Translations under genes and position numbers: made by a program
DNA from: Streptomyces sp. GESEQ-35
Lineage (GTDB): Bacteria; Actinomycetota; Actinomycetes; Streptomycetales; Streptomycetaceae
Assembly (NCBI RefSeq): GCF_017948485.1
Contig: NZ_JAFFSX010000030.1
Span: 62,001-126,000, forward strand
Direction of reading: 5' to 3'
DNA length: 64,000 bases
Notes under the pieces: generated by a model
Told to the model about the DNA's origin: nothing
The model's database searches: none
The model's input: the letters and a program-made list of their open reading frames with translations, nothing else
In this document: one piece after another, positions 16,429 through 27,878 of the stretch
Position numbering within the stretch: position 1 is the first letter of the stretch
Layout: the number at the start of each line of letters is the position of its first letter

Positions 16429-17427
16429 GTGGACATCGACATGAGTGCCCTGCGGGGCTTGGTACGGGAGAAGGAGATCTCCTTCGACCTGCTGGTCGAG
16501 GCGATCGAGTCGGCCCTCCTCATCGCCTACCACCGCACCGAGGGAAGCCGCCGCCACGCGCGCGTGGAGCTCAACCGGGAGACCGGGCATGTGACCGTGT
16601 GGGCGAAGGAGGACCCGGAGGACATCGAGGAGGGCCAGGAGCCCCGCGAGTTCGACGACACCCCGTCCGGGTTCGGCCGTATCGCCGCCACCACCGCCAA
16701 GCAGGTCATCCTCCAGCGGCTGCGCGACGCGGAGGACGACGCCACACTCGGCGAGTACGCCGGCCGTGAGGGCGACATCGTCACCGGGGTCGTCCAGCAG
16801 GGCCGGGACCCGAAGAACGTCCTCGTCGACATCGGCAAGCTGGAGGCCATCCTGCCGGTGCAGGAGCAGGTCCCCGGCGAGACCTACCCGCACGGCCTGC
16901 GGCTGCGCTCGTACGTGGTCCGCGTGGCCAAGGGCGTCCGCGGCCCCTCCGTCACCCTCTCCCGCACACATCCCAATCTGGTGAAGAAACTCTTCGCCAT
17001 GGAGGTTCCGGAGATCGCCGACGGGTCCGTCGAGATCGCCGCGATCGCGCGTGAGGCCGGTCACCGCAGCAAGATCGCCGTCCGGTCCACCCGGAGCGGT
17101 CTGAACGCCAAGGGTGCCTGCATCGGCCCCATGGGCGGCCGGGTGCGCGCGGTGATGGGCGAGCTGAACGGTGAGAAGATCGACATCGTCGACTGGTCGG
17201 ACGACCCGGCCGAGATGGTGGCGAACGCGCTGTCCCCGGCCCGGGTCTCCAAGGTGGAGGTCGTCGACCTGGCTGCCCGCTCCGCGCGCGTGACCGTGCC
17301 CGACTACCAGCTGTCGCTGGCGATCGGCAAGGAAGGGCAGAACGCCCGGCTCGCGGCCCGGCTCACCGGCTGGCGGATCGACATCCGCCCGGACACCGAG
17401 CAGCCGTCCGAGCAGGGCGGGGAATAG
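16429..17427 (+). CDS. nusA: Transcription termination/antitermination protein NusA
   Basis: 332 residues, the short actinobacterial form. NusA binds RNA polymerase and controls pausing, termination and antitermination. Order: N-terminal polymerase-binding domain (LVREKEISFDLLVEAIESAL), S1 RNA-binding domain (GDIVTGVVQQGRDPKNVLVD), then KH1 (GVRGPSVTLSRTHPNLVKKL) and KH2, with GACIGPMGGRVRAVMGEL and LAIGKEGQNARLAARLTGW. There are no C-terminal acidic repeats, normal outside proteobacteria. The start is GTG at 16429 with GGAAGAGGAGGAG upstream, inside the rimP 3' end. Confidence 0.97.
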   Translation: MDIDMSALRGLVREKEISFDLLVEAIESALLIAYHRTEGSRRHARVELNRETGHVTVWAKEDPEDIEEGQEPREFDDTPSGFGRIAATTAKQVILQRLRDAEDDATLGEYAGREGDIVTGVVQQGRDPKNVLVDIGKLEAILPVQEQVPGETYPHGLRLRSYVVRVAKGVRGPSVTLSRTHPNLVKKLFAMEVPEIADGSVEIAAIAREAGHRSKIAVRSTRSGLNAKGACIGPMGGRVRAVMGELNGEKIDIVDWSDDPAEMVANALSPARVSKVEVVDLAARSARVTVPDYQLSLAIGKEGQNARLAARLTGWRIDIRPDTEQPSEQGGE

Positions 17428-17528
17428 ATCCAGGCCGCCCATGGTTCGGATCACGACAGTTGTATGCGCGGAACTGTTCGATTCTTGCCCCAAAGGGGTG
17501 AGGTCGCCACGGGGAGGTAGACTTAGCA

Positions 17529-17807
17529 GTGTCTGGCCGGACGCCTGCCCGCGCATGCCCTGAGCGCACCTGTGTGGGGTGCAGGCAGCGAGCGGCCAAG
17601 AAGGATCTGCTGCGCATCGTGGCGGTCGAGGGTGAATGCGTCCCCGATCATCGCGGTACGCTGCCCGGCCGGGGTGCGTATGTGCATCCCGCCCTGGTCT
17701 GTCTCGACCTGGCGGTACGCCGCCGGGCGTTCACGCGGGCGCTGCGCGCCCCGGGAGCGCTCGACACAAAGGCGTTGCGCTTCTATGTCGAGCAGGCAAC
17801 ACCGTAA
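17529..17807 (+). CDS. ylxR: YlxR (RnpM-type) RNA-binding protein
   Basis: 92 residues from GTG 17529, preceded by GGGGAGG. The YlxR/DUF448 signature is clear: PERTCVGCRQR near the start, a middle GRGAYVHP and a basic C-terminal helix (AVRRRAFTRAL). In Bacillus the family binds RNase P RNA. Its place between nusA and infB is the standard one. The 101-base gap after nusA has no evident terminator, so cotranscription is likely. Confidence 0.93.
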   Translation: MSGRTPARACPERTCVGCRQRAAKKDLLRIVAVEGECVPDHRGTLPGRGAYVHPALVCLDLAVRRRAFTRALRAPGALDTKALRFYVEQATP

Positions 17808-17953
17808 GAGCGAGTCGTACGGAACCTCCGTGCGGCCCGGTATTCCGCGAGTTGGAAGTAGGTCGAGATTGCGATGAGCACTCGATGAGCACGCGATGAG
17901 TACGCCCATGAAGTAGCGACGGTCCGGACGCACCCGGACCTAAAAGGAGCGAA

Positions 17954-21118
<3,165 letters not shown>

Positions 21119-21130
21119 TGCCGACGGTTA

Positions 21131-21168
21131 GTGCTGGCCGGCGGGACTTCGGTCCCGCCGGCCAGCAC
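21131..21168. terminator. Hairpin terminator after infB
   Basis: A perfect 17 bp stem, GTGCTGGCCGGCGGGAC against GTCCCGCCGGCCAGCAC, with a TTCG loop, 12 bases after the infB stop. It is the strongest kind of T-less streptomycete terminator and separates infB from the ylxP-rbfA-truB group. Confidence 0.88.
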
Positions 21169-21189
21169 ATTGTGTCGCCGGGCCCGGCC

Positions 21190-21240
21190 GCGCCCCTCAA
21201 GGGGCGCGGGGAACTGCGCGACAAGCCACAGCGAACCCGC
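21190..21240. repeat. Dispersed intergenic repeat, copy 5
   Basis: GCGCCCC-TCAA-GGGGCGC hairpin followed by GGGGAACTGCGCGACAAGCC and ACCCGCAC, between the infB terminator and ylxP. It differs from copy 4 mainly by CCAGCC to CAAGCC and by the loop. Confidence 0.72.
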
Positions 21241-21406
21241 ACTCGCACGACAAGAGCCATCCGTACGGCGACTATGCGGGAGCCGGGCGCAGCCCAGGCA
21301 AAACCCGGTCGAGCCCCCAGCAAGGGCACGGTACCGTTCTTGATGTCCCCGCCCACCAGATGGCGGGGCCATCGATCCCGTACCGGCGGGTGAACCGGTT
21401 ACACAC

Positions 21407-21700
21407 ATGTATGTGGGGACGCTCTCCTTCGACCTGCTTCTCGGCGACATACGGTCGCTGAAGGAGAAGCGCTCCGTCGTCCGGCCGATCGTCGCAGAGC
21501 TACAGCGGAAGTACTCCGTGAGCGCGGCCGAGGTGGATCACATGGACCTTCATCGCCGGGCCGGGATCGGCCTCGCGATGGTGTCCGGCGACACGGGGCA
21601 TCTGACCGACGTACTGGACCGGTGCGAGCGGCTGGTCGCCGGATGCCCCGAAGTGGAGCTGCTGTCGGTAAGACGCCGGCTCCACGGCGACGACGACTGA
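21407..21700 (+). CDS. ylxP: YlxP / DUF503 family protein
   Basis: 97 residues. The DUF503 family is recognised by the start MYVGTLSFDLLL followed by SLKEKRSVVRPIVAELQRKY and by the C-terminal LSVRRRLHG. It is a small alpha/beta cytoplasmic protein of unknown biochemical role, regularly found between infB and rbfA. The ATG at 21407 follows the repeat-bearing gap, so it probably starts its own transcript with rbfA and truB. Confidence 0.92.
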   Translation: MYVGTLSFDLLLGDIRSLKEKRSVVRPIVAELQRKYSVSAAEVDHMDLHRRAGIGLAMVSGDTGHLTDVLDRCERLVAGCPEVELLSVRRRLHGDDD

Positions 21701-21737
21701 CCGAAGAACAAGACAGGAAAGAACGGGAGACGGACCA

Positions 21738-22184
21738 GTGGCCGACAACGCGCGCGCCAAGAGGCTGGCGGACCTCATCCGAGAGGTGGTGGCCCAGAAG
21801 CTGCAGCGTGGGATCAAGGACCCGCGGCTCGGCTCGCACGTCACCATCACGGACACCCGGGTGACGGGCGACCTGCGGGAGGCGACCGTCTTCTACACCG
21901 TGTACGGCGACGACGAGGAGCGGGCTGCCGCGGCAGCCGGTCTGGAGAGCGCCAAGGGCATCCTGCGCTCCGCGGTGGGCGCGGCGGCGGGCGTGAAGTT
22001 CACGCCGACCCTCGCCTTCGTCGCGGACGCCCTCCCGGACACCGCCAAGAACATCGAGGACCTCCTCGACAAGGCGCGTGCCTCCGACGCGAAGGTGCGC
22101 GAGGTGTCCGCGGGAGCGGCGTACGCCGGTGACGCGGACCCGTACAAGAAGCCGGAAGACGACGAGGACGACGCCTCCGAATGA
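21738..22184 (+). CDS. rbfA: Ribosome-binding factor A
   Basis: 148 residues from GTG 21738. RbfA is a KH-like protein that binds the 30S head and aids 16S rRNA maturation in the cold. Seen: ARAKRLADLIREVVAQKLQ, IKDPRLGSHVTITDTRVTGD (family signature), and FVADALPDTAKNIEDLLDKA. The acidic tail (DDEDDASE) is typical of streptomycete forms. Its stop overlaps the truB ATG by four bases. Confidence 0.95.
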   Translation: MADNARAKRLADLIREVVAQKLQRGIKDPRLGSHVTITDTRVTGDLREATVFYTVYGDDEERAAAAAGLESAKGILRSAVGAAAGVKFTPTLAFVADALPDTAKNIEDLLDKARASDAKVREVSAGAAYAGDADPYKKPEDDEDDASE

Positions 22185-23086
22185 CGCAGAAACACCAGAC
22201 GCCCGACGGGCTTGTCATCGTCGACAAGCCGTCGGGCTTCACTTCGCACGACGTAGTCGCCAAGATGCGCGGCATCGCGCGCACGCGACGCGTCGGGCAT
22301 GCGGGCACTCTCGACCCCATGGCGACGGGCGTCCTCGTCCTGGGCGTCGAGAAGGCCACCAAGCTTCTCGGCCACCTCGCGCTGACCGAGAAGGAGTACC
22401 TGGGCACGATCCGCCTCGGGCAGACCACCCTCACCGACGACGCCGAGGGCGAGATCACGAGGTCGGCCGACGCCTCGAAGGTCGCCCGGGACGCCGTCGA
22501 CGCCGGGATCGCCAAGCTGAGCGGCGACATCATGCAGGTGCCGTCCAAGGTCAGCGCCATCAAGATCGACGGCGTACGGTCCTACAAGCGGGCCCGGGAC
22601 GGCGAGGACTTCGAGATCCCGGCCAGGCCGGTCACCATCTCCTCCTTCGCGGTGTACGACGTCCGGGACGCCGTCGCCGAGGACGGCACCGCCGTGCTCG
22701 ACCTGGTCGTCTCGGTGGTCTGCTCGTCCGGCACCTACATCCGGGCGCTCGCCCGTGACCTGGGCGCCGACCTGGGCGTCGGCGGACACCTCACCGCGCT
22801 GCGCCGGACGCGCGTCGGACCGTACAAGCTCGATTCGGCCCGCACCCTGGACCAGCTCCAGGAGGAGCTGACCGTGATGCCGATCGCCGAGGCCGCCACG
22901 GCCGCGTTCCCGCACTGGGACGTGGACGCCCGACGGGCCCGGCTGCTGACGAACGGCGTGCGGCTGGAGATGCCCGACGAGTACACCGGCAGGGGCGCCG
23001 TGGCCGTGTTCGACCCCGACGGCCGTTTCCTGGCGCTCGTCGAGGAGGAGAAGGGCAAGGCGAAGAGCCTCGCGGTCTTCGCCTGA
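22181..23086 (+). CDS. truB: tRNA pseudouridine-55 synthase
   Basis: 301 residues. TruB makes pseudouridine at position 55 of the T loop in tRNAs. The catalytic Asp lies in GHAGTLDPMATGVLVLG; also seen are DGLVIVDKPSGFTSHDVV at the start, the SAIKIDGVRSYKRAR segment, and CSSGTYIRALARDLG. The C-terminal extra domain ends with LALVEEEKGKAKSLAVF. The ATG overlaps the rbfA stop (ATGA). The gap to the next gene (23087-23351) holds a CCGCGGAGCGGCGGG-type hairpin but no gene. Confidence 0.96.
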   Translation: MTQKHQTPDGLVIVDKPSGFTSHDVVAKMRGIARTRRVGHAGTLDPMATGVLVLGVEKATKLLGHLALTEKEYLGTIRLGQTTLTDDAEGEITRSADASKVARDAVDAGIAKLSGDIMQVPSKVSAIKIDGVRSYKRARDGEDFEIPARPVTISSFAVYDVRDAVAEDGTAVLDLVVSVVCSSGTYIRALARDLGADLGVGGHLTALRRTRVGPYKLDSARTLDQLQEELTVMPIAEAATAAFPHWDVDARRARLLTNGVRLEMPDEYTGRGAVAVFDPDGRFLALVEEEKGKAKSLAVFA

Positions 23087-23351
23087 GCAGCCCTTGAGGA
23101 GCCCGTTTTCCCGTCGCTGCCCGCGGAGCGGCGGGCACGGGGGCGTACTCTGCCCGCCGCTCCACGGTCCCCCTCGGTTCCCCCACCCCTAGGGTGTATC
23201 CAGCGACCCCGTTCTATTCACCCGTCCGGGCAGGCGCTCGGAGTGAACCGAGGGAGCGGAAGGGGGCGCGTTCGCGGCGCGATCTGTCCCGCTGATCACC
23301 TTTTGCCTACGGTCGAATACGAACACGGGTATAGGGCGGGGAGGTTCGACC

Positions 23352-26300
23352 ATGGCGGGACGGGGTCCGCGGAGCGGGCGCGGCGAAGTCCTCGTCCGCA
23401 TCAAGGACTTGGCGGGGCGCCCGCGCGGCACCGGATTCGTCGCCGACCACCGGGGCACGGTCGTCACCAGCCACGAAGCCGTGGATGGCCTGTCCCGGCT
23501 CGTGCTGTACGGCGCCGATGACCGCACCTGCCTGGTGACCGCCGACGCGGTGACCCCGCTGCCCGCCCTGAACCTCGCCCTCGTACGCACCGAGGGGCTC
23601 GGCGTGGACCCGCTGCCCATCACGGTCCGGGACAGGGCCGAGACCGGCAGGTACGTCCGGCTGCCCGCGGGTTGCTGGCGTGAGGCCCGCGTCCTCGATG
23701 TGACCACCGTGACGTACACGGCCACCGACCGCTTCCATCTCCTCGACGGCGCACTGGAGTTGGCGATCGGCACCGCGGGCCGCGACGCGCTCCGGCTGGG
23801 TGGGGGAGCGGCGGGTGGTCCGGTCCTGGACACCGCTACAGGCGCCGTCCTGGGCATCCTGGGTACGGCACTCCAGTCCGGGCACCGCGACGTGGGCTTC
23901 GCGGTGCCCCTGCCCCGCACCGACGACGGCCCACTCGCGGACCTGCTGGCCCGGAACGCGGAGACGGTGCCCGCCTACGGCGCCGACCTCAACCTCGCCG
24001 GGGTACTGGAACTCACGGCCACGTCGGTCGGGCAGGACGGTCCGCCTCCGCCGGGTGCGGTCGAGCCGGTCGAACGGGTGGCTGCGGCAAGGGAGTTCGC
24101 CGAGTTCACGCAGGCCTCGGCGTCCCTCCTCGCTCTGGTCGGTCCGCCGGGCAGCGGCCGTACGACGGAGCTGGCGTCGCTGGCCGCCCGCCGCCACCGG
24201 GGCCCGCAACCGGCCCCCACGCTGTGGCTGCGCGGAGCCGACCTGGAACCCGAGGACACCTCGATCGCGGACGCGGCCGGCCGTGCGCTGGACCGGGCGG
24301 TCCGAATCGTCACTCCGGAGCGCCTCACTCCGGAAGGCCTCACTCCGGAAGGCCTCTCCCACGTGGCCCGAGACGCCGGCCGCCCTCTGCTCCTCCTCCT
24401 TGACAGCCCGGAGGAGATGCCGTCGGCTCTGGCTCACCGACTCCCTGAGTGGACAGCGGGGACAGCGGCGTGGCTGCGGGAGACGGGGGCGAGGCTGGTG
24501 CTGGCGTGCCGGGAGGAGTACTGGGAGGAGGCGGGAGCCGGCTTTCCGGGAGACCTGCTGCACCAATCAGCCCGCCGGGCTCCTGATGCCGGCCCCCACC
24601 TGCCCCCCTGCGTCCGCCTAGGCGACCTCACCGCCGACGAGGCGGCCCAGGCCCGCGCCCGCTACGCCATCCCCGAAGGCACCCTCACCACCCCCGACGC
24701 CCGCCACCCCCTCACCCTCCGCCTCCTCTCCGAGGTCCAGGCCGCCCTCCCGGAGCCCCTCGACGTCGCCCTCGACCGCCATGACGTCTTCGCGGCCCAC
24801 CTCGACCTGACGTGCCTCCGCATCGCCGTCCGCCTCGCCGCCGAGAACGACCTGCGCGGCACCGCCGTGCGAAGGCTCGCCGCAAAGGTCTCCGGACAGA
24901 TCCACGAGGCCGCCCGCCGCAGCCTCGGCCCCGGCCAGGGCGAACTGGACAGGGAGTCGTTCGAGGAACTGTTCCCCCGGGGCCCCGCCCCCGCAGGGCC
25001 CGGCACCGACTGGGCATCCGCCGTCCTCACCGAGGGCCTCCTCGTCCCCGCCGGCACCGGCTACCGCTTCGCCCACGAAGAACTCGCCGACTGGATCCAG
25101 GGCATGCACCTCGACCTGGACGAAGCCCTGCACACGCTAGTCACGCATCCGCAGGACCCGCACCACCGCATCGGCCCGGTCGTCCAGGCCCTGCTCCTCC
25201 TCGCCCGCCAGCAGGGCACCCCCGAACTCGCCGCCCGCCTCCAGGAGTTGGTCGACGCCTTGGACACCGACCCACACTCCTGGTGGGCCGCCCGCCTCCT
25301 CACCGAGGTTCTGCCCCGGGTACCCGACGCAACGCCGTACACAGGCGTACTGCGGCTGCTCGCCGACCGGTTGGTGGCATGGCGGCACCAACGCCCCGCA
25401 CTTCCAGGAGAGTTCGGCCCGGCCTTCTGGACCGCCCTTCCCCTGCCCGAGGTCACCCGCTTCGACCTCCTCCGCCGACTGCTCCTCGCCGACCCTGCCC
25501 CGGACGACACCGACGGCCCCCGCTACCTCGACGCCGCCGCACAACTGCTCGCCGCCGACCCCACCGCCGTACAACCGCATCTCACCCGCTGGTTCGACGA
25601 CGAGCGGCCGCTGCCCGCCACCCCGCACGCGACCGTCGCGAAGGCCGCGCAGGCGCTGCTGCACACGCACCGGCGCCGGGCCCTGGACGACCTCACGGAG
25701 GTGCTCGTCGACTGCGCGCACCGCCGCGCCGACGAGCTGCTCGCCGTACTGGCGGAGGACGAGCCGTCGGCCGTGTGCCGGGCCGTCGACCGATGGGCGC
25801 ACGACGGGCGGCCCGCGCGGCGGGTCGCGGCGGTGGCGTACGGGCTGCGGGCCGCGCCCCATGTACGCACCGAGGCCGACCGCGAACTGCTGCGCTACGC
25901 CGCCCTCGCCCTGCTGGCCCACCCCGCCCTGCACGGCGGTGCGCTCGCCCTCCTCGTACGGGATCCGCGCACCCGCGCCCGCCATCTCCCGCAGGCGCTA
26001 CGGCACTTCGCGTCCGGGGACCCGCAGTTCCCGCCGAGCGCGCTGGTCGCCGCGCTGACGACCCACCCCGAACCGGTCCTCGACGCCTTCCGGGAACGGC
26101 TGCGCCGGCCGGACGGAGGGGAGGTGCTGCGCACGCTCGCCGACGTCACGACCCCGACCCTGGCGCGCCGGGTCGCGGCCCTCGTACGGGAGGCGGTACA
26201 GCGGCGCCCGCAGACCGCAGGGGATGTGGCGGCGTACGTCGACCTGCGCCTGGACCAGGGGCCGGCCGCCCGTTCCATCCTGTTCCCGCTGGTCACCGGC

Positions 26301-26702
26301 CTGCTGGACGGCGGTCCGGACGAGGTGCGGGCCGCCCTGGCCGCCGTACTGGCCGCTCGCGGCGCCCCCGCCTCCCGCCCGCTGCGCCGCGAACTCCTCG
26401 ACTTCCTCCTGGCCCACGAGCACACCCCCACGGTCCTCGACGCCCTCCTGCATGCCACCGCCCGGCACCGCGGCCCCGACACCCGCGACCTGGTCCGTCA
26501 CATCGGCCTCCTCCTCGTCCGCACCCCGGACGGAGCGGCCCGCTTCGACCGCGGCCTGGTCGACCTGGGCCGCCAGGTGCCCGGCTTCGCCACGCTGGTC
26601 ACGGGCTGGCTCACCGACGCCCCCGGGGACTGGGCGGCGGTGGTCGGCCCCAGTACACGCCGCATGATCGAGAACCTGGCGGGCGTACGCGTCCTGGCGT
26701 GA
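23352..26702 (+). CDS. Trypsin-like (inactive) / P-loop NTPase / helical-repeat fusion protein
   Basis: 1116 residues. Residues about 10-190 have a trypsin-type fold (GTGFVADHRGTVVTSHEAV), but the triad is broken: His41 is kept, the Asp position is Asn74 in PALNLALV, and the Ser position is Ala154 in GGAAGGPVL. Residues about 235-560 are a P-loop NTPase with Walker A GPPGSGRTT (264-272), Walker B LLLLLDSPEE, and VLACREEYW, as in STAND-type ATPases. The remaining about 500 residues are Leu/Ala-rich helical repeats, probably ligand-sensing. RLTPEGLTPEGL shows a short duplication. It sits between truB and ribF. Its job is unknown; a sensor or defence switch is my inference. Confidence 0.82.
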   Translation: MAGRGPRSGRGEVLVRIKDLAGRPRGTGFVADHRGTVVTSHEAVDGLSRLVLYGADDRTCLVTADAVTPLPALNLALVRTEGLGVDPLPITVRDRAETGRYVRLPAGCWREARVLDVTTVTYTATDRFHLLDGALELAIGTAGRDALRLGGGAAGGPVLDTATGAVLGILGTALQSGHRDVGFAVPLPRTDDGPLADLLARNAETVPAYGADLNLAGVLELTATSVGQDGPPPPGAVEPVERVAAAREFAEFTQASASLLALVGPPGSGRTTELASLAARRHRGPQPAPTLWLRGADLEPEDTSIADAAGRALDRAVRIVTPERLTPEGLTPEGLSHVARDAGRPLLLLLDSPEEMPSALAHRLPEWTAGTAAWLRETGARLVLACREEYWEEAGAGFPGDLLHQSARRAPDAGPHLPPCVRLGDLTADEAAQARARYAIPEGTLTTPDARHPLTLRLLSEVQAALPEPLDVALDRHDVFAAHLDLTCLRIAVRLAAENDLRGTAVRRLAAKVSGQIHEAARRSLGPGQGELDRESFEELFPRGPAPAGPGTDWASAVLTEGLLVPAGTGYRFAHEELADWIQGMHLDLDEALHTLVTHPQDPHHRIGPVVQALLLLARQQGTPELAARLQELVDALDTDPHSWWAARLLTEVLPRVPDATPYTGVLRLLADRLVAWRHQRPALPGEFGPAFWTALPLPEVTRFDLLRRLLLADPAPDDTDGPRYLDAAAQLLAADPTAVQPHLTRWFDDERPLPATPHATVAKAAQALLHTHRRRALDDLTEVLVDCAHRRADELLAVLAEDEPSAVCRAVDRWAHDGRPARRVAAVAYGLRAAPHVRTEADRELLRYAALALLAHPALHGGALALLVRDPRTRARHLPQALRHFASGDPQFPPSALVAALTTHPEPVLDAFRERLRRPDGGEVLRTLADVTTPTLARRVAALVREAVQRRPQTAGDVAAYVDLRLDQGPAARSILFPLVTGLLDGGPDEVRAALAAVLAARGAPASRPLRRELLDFLLAHEHTPTVLDALLHATARHRGPDTRDLVRHIGLLLVRTPDGAARFDRGLVDLGRQVPGFATLVTGWLTDAPGDWAAVVGPSTRRMIENLAGVRVLA

Positions 26703-26833
26703 ACGTGCGCCCCGTCACAGCCCACCATGCCGATGCGGGCGGGGTGGACGCGGCATGGCACCCTTAGACCTGCGTAGGAACAGGCACAGACACGGACACG
26801 GGTTCGACGAGTGTGCGACAAGGAGCAGACACA

Positions 26834-27793
26834 GTGCAGCGCTGGCGTGGCTTGGAGGACATCCCCCAGGACTGGGGGCGCAGCGTCGTCACCATTGGGT
26901 CCTACGACGGAGTCCACCGCGGACACCAGCTGATCATCCGGCATGCCGTGGACCGCGCCCGAGAGCTGGGCGTGCCCTCCGTCGTCGTCACCTTCGACCC
27001 GCACCCCAGCGAGGTCGTCCGCCCCGGCAGCCACCCCCCGCTGCTCGCCCCGCACCACCGCCGCGCCGAGCTGATGGGCGACCTGGGCGTGGACGCGGTA
27101 CTGATCCTCCCCTTCACCACCGAGTTCTCGAAGCTGTCGCCCGCCGACTTCGTCGTCAAGGTCCTGGTCGACAAGCTGCACGCCAAGGCGGTCGTCGAGG
27201 GCCCCAACTTCCGCTTCGGCCACAAGGCCGCGGGCAACGTCGACTTCCTCGCCCAGCAGGGCAAGGTCTACGACTTCGAGGTCGAGGTCGTCGACCTGTA
27301 CGTGTCCGGCGAGGCCGGCGGCGGCCAGCCCTTCTCCTCGACCCTGACCCGCCGACTGGTCACCGAGGGCGACGTCGAGGGCGCCGCCGAGATCCTCGGC
27401 CGCCCGCATCGCGTCGAGGGCGTGGTCGTCCGCGGTGCCCAACGCGGCCGCGAACTCGGCTTCCCCACGGCCAACGTCGAGACCCTGCCCCACACCGCGA
27501 TCCCGGCCGACGGCGTGTACGCGGGCTGGCTGCACGCACAGGACGAGGCCATGCCGGCCGCGATCTCCGTCGGCACGAACCCGCAGTTCGACGGGACGGA
27601 GCGGACGGTCGAGGCGTATGCGATCGACCGGGTCGGGCTTGATCTGTACGGGTTGCATGTGGCGGTGGACTTCCTCGCCTATGTGCGCGGGCAGCAGAAG
27701 TTCGACTCGCTGGAGGCGCTGCTGGAGGCCATGGCGGGGGACGTGAAGCGCTGCCGTGAACTGATCGGGGCCGCGGAGGGCCCCACCGCCTGA
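26834..27793 (+). CDS. ribF: Bifunctional riboflavin kinase / FAD synthetase
   Basis: 319 residues from GTG 26834, which follows AAGGAGCAGACACA; the longer frame lacks a ribosome site. It phosphorylates riboflavin to FMN and adenylates FMN to FAD in the cytoplasm. The N-terminal adenylyltransferase shows GSYDGVHRGHQ and TFDPHPSEVVRP. The C-terminal kinase shows RGRELGFPTANVE, GVYAGWL and the GTNPQFDGTERTVEAY motif. It is the last gene before a bidirectional terminator; FAD from this enzyme is the substrate for ApbE at 10.8 kb. Confidence 0.95.
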   Translation: MQRWRGLEDIPQDWGRSVVTIGSYDGVHRGHQLIIRHAVDRARELGVPSVVVTFDPHPSEVVRPGSHPPLLAPHHRRAELMGDLGVDAVLILPFTTEFSKLSPADFVVKVLVDKLHAKAVVEGPNFRFGHKAAGNVDFLAQQGKVYDFEVEVVDLYVSGEAGGGQPFSSTLTRRLVTEGDVEGAAEILGRPHRVEGVVVRGAQRGRELGFPTANVETLPHTAIPADGVYAGWLHAQDEAMPAAISVGTNPQFDGTERTVEAYAIDRVGLDLYGLHVAVDFLAYVRGQQKFDSLEALLEAMAGDVKRCRELIGAAEGPTA

Positions 27794-27817
27794 TTGATTT
27801 CAGGGGGACATGCACGG

Positions 27818-27860
27818 ACGCCGGAGGGCCGGCACCGTCAAGGTGCCGGCCCTCCGGCGT
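27818..27860. terminator. Bidirectional terminator between ribF and the ESX locus
   Basis: A perfect 19 bp stem, ACGCCGGAGGGCCGGCACC (27818-27836) against its complement at 27842-27860, with a 5-base loop. The genes on both sides converge on it, so it should stop both transcripts. Confidence 0.88.
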
Positions 27861-27878
27861 TGTCGGCTTCTGCCGCCC

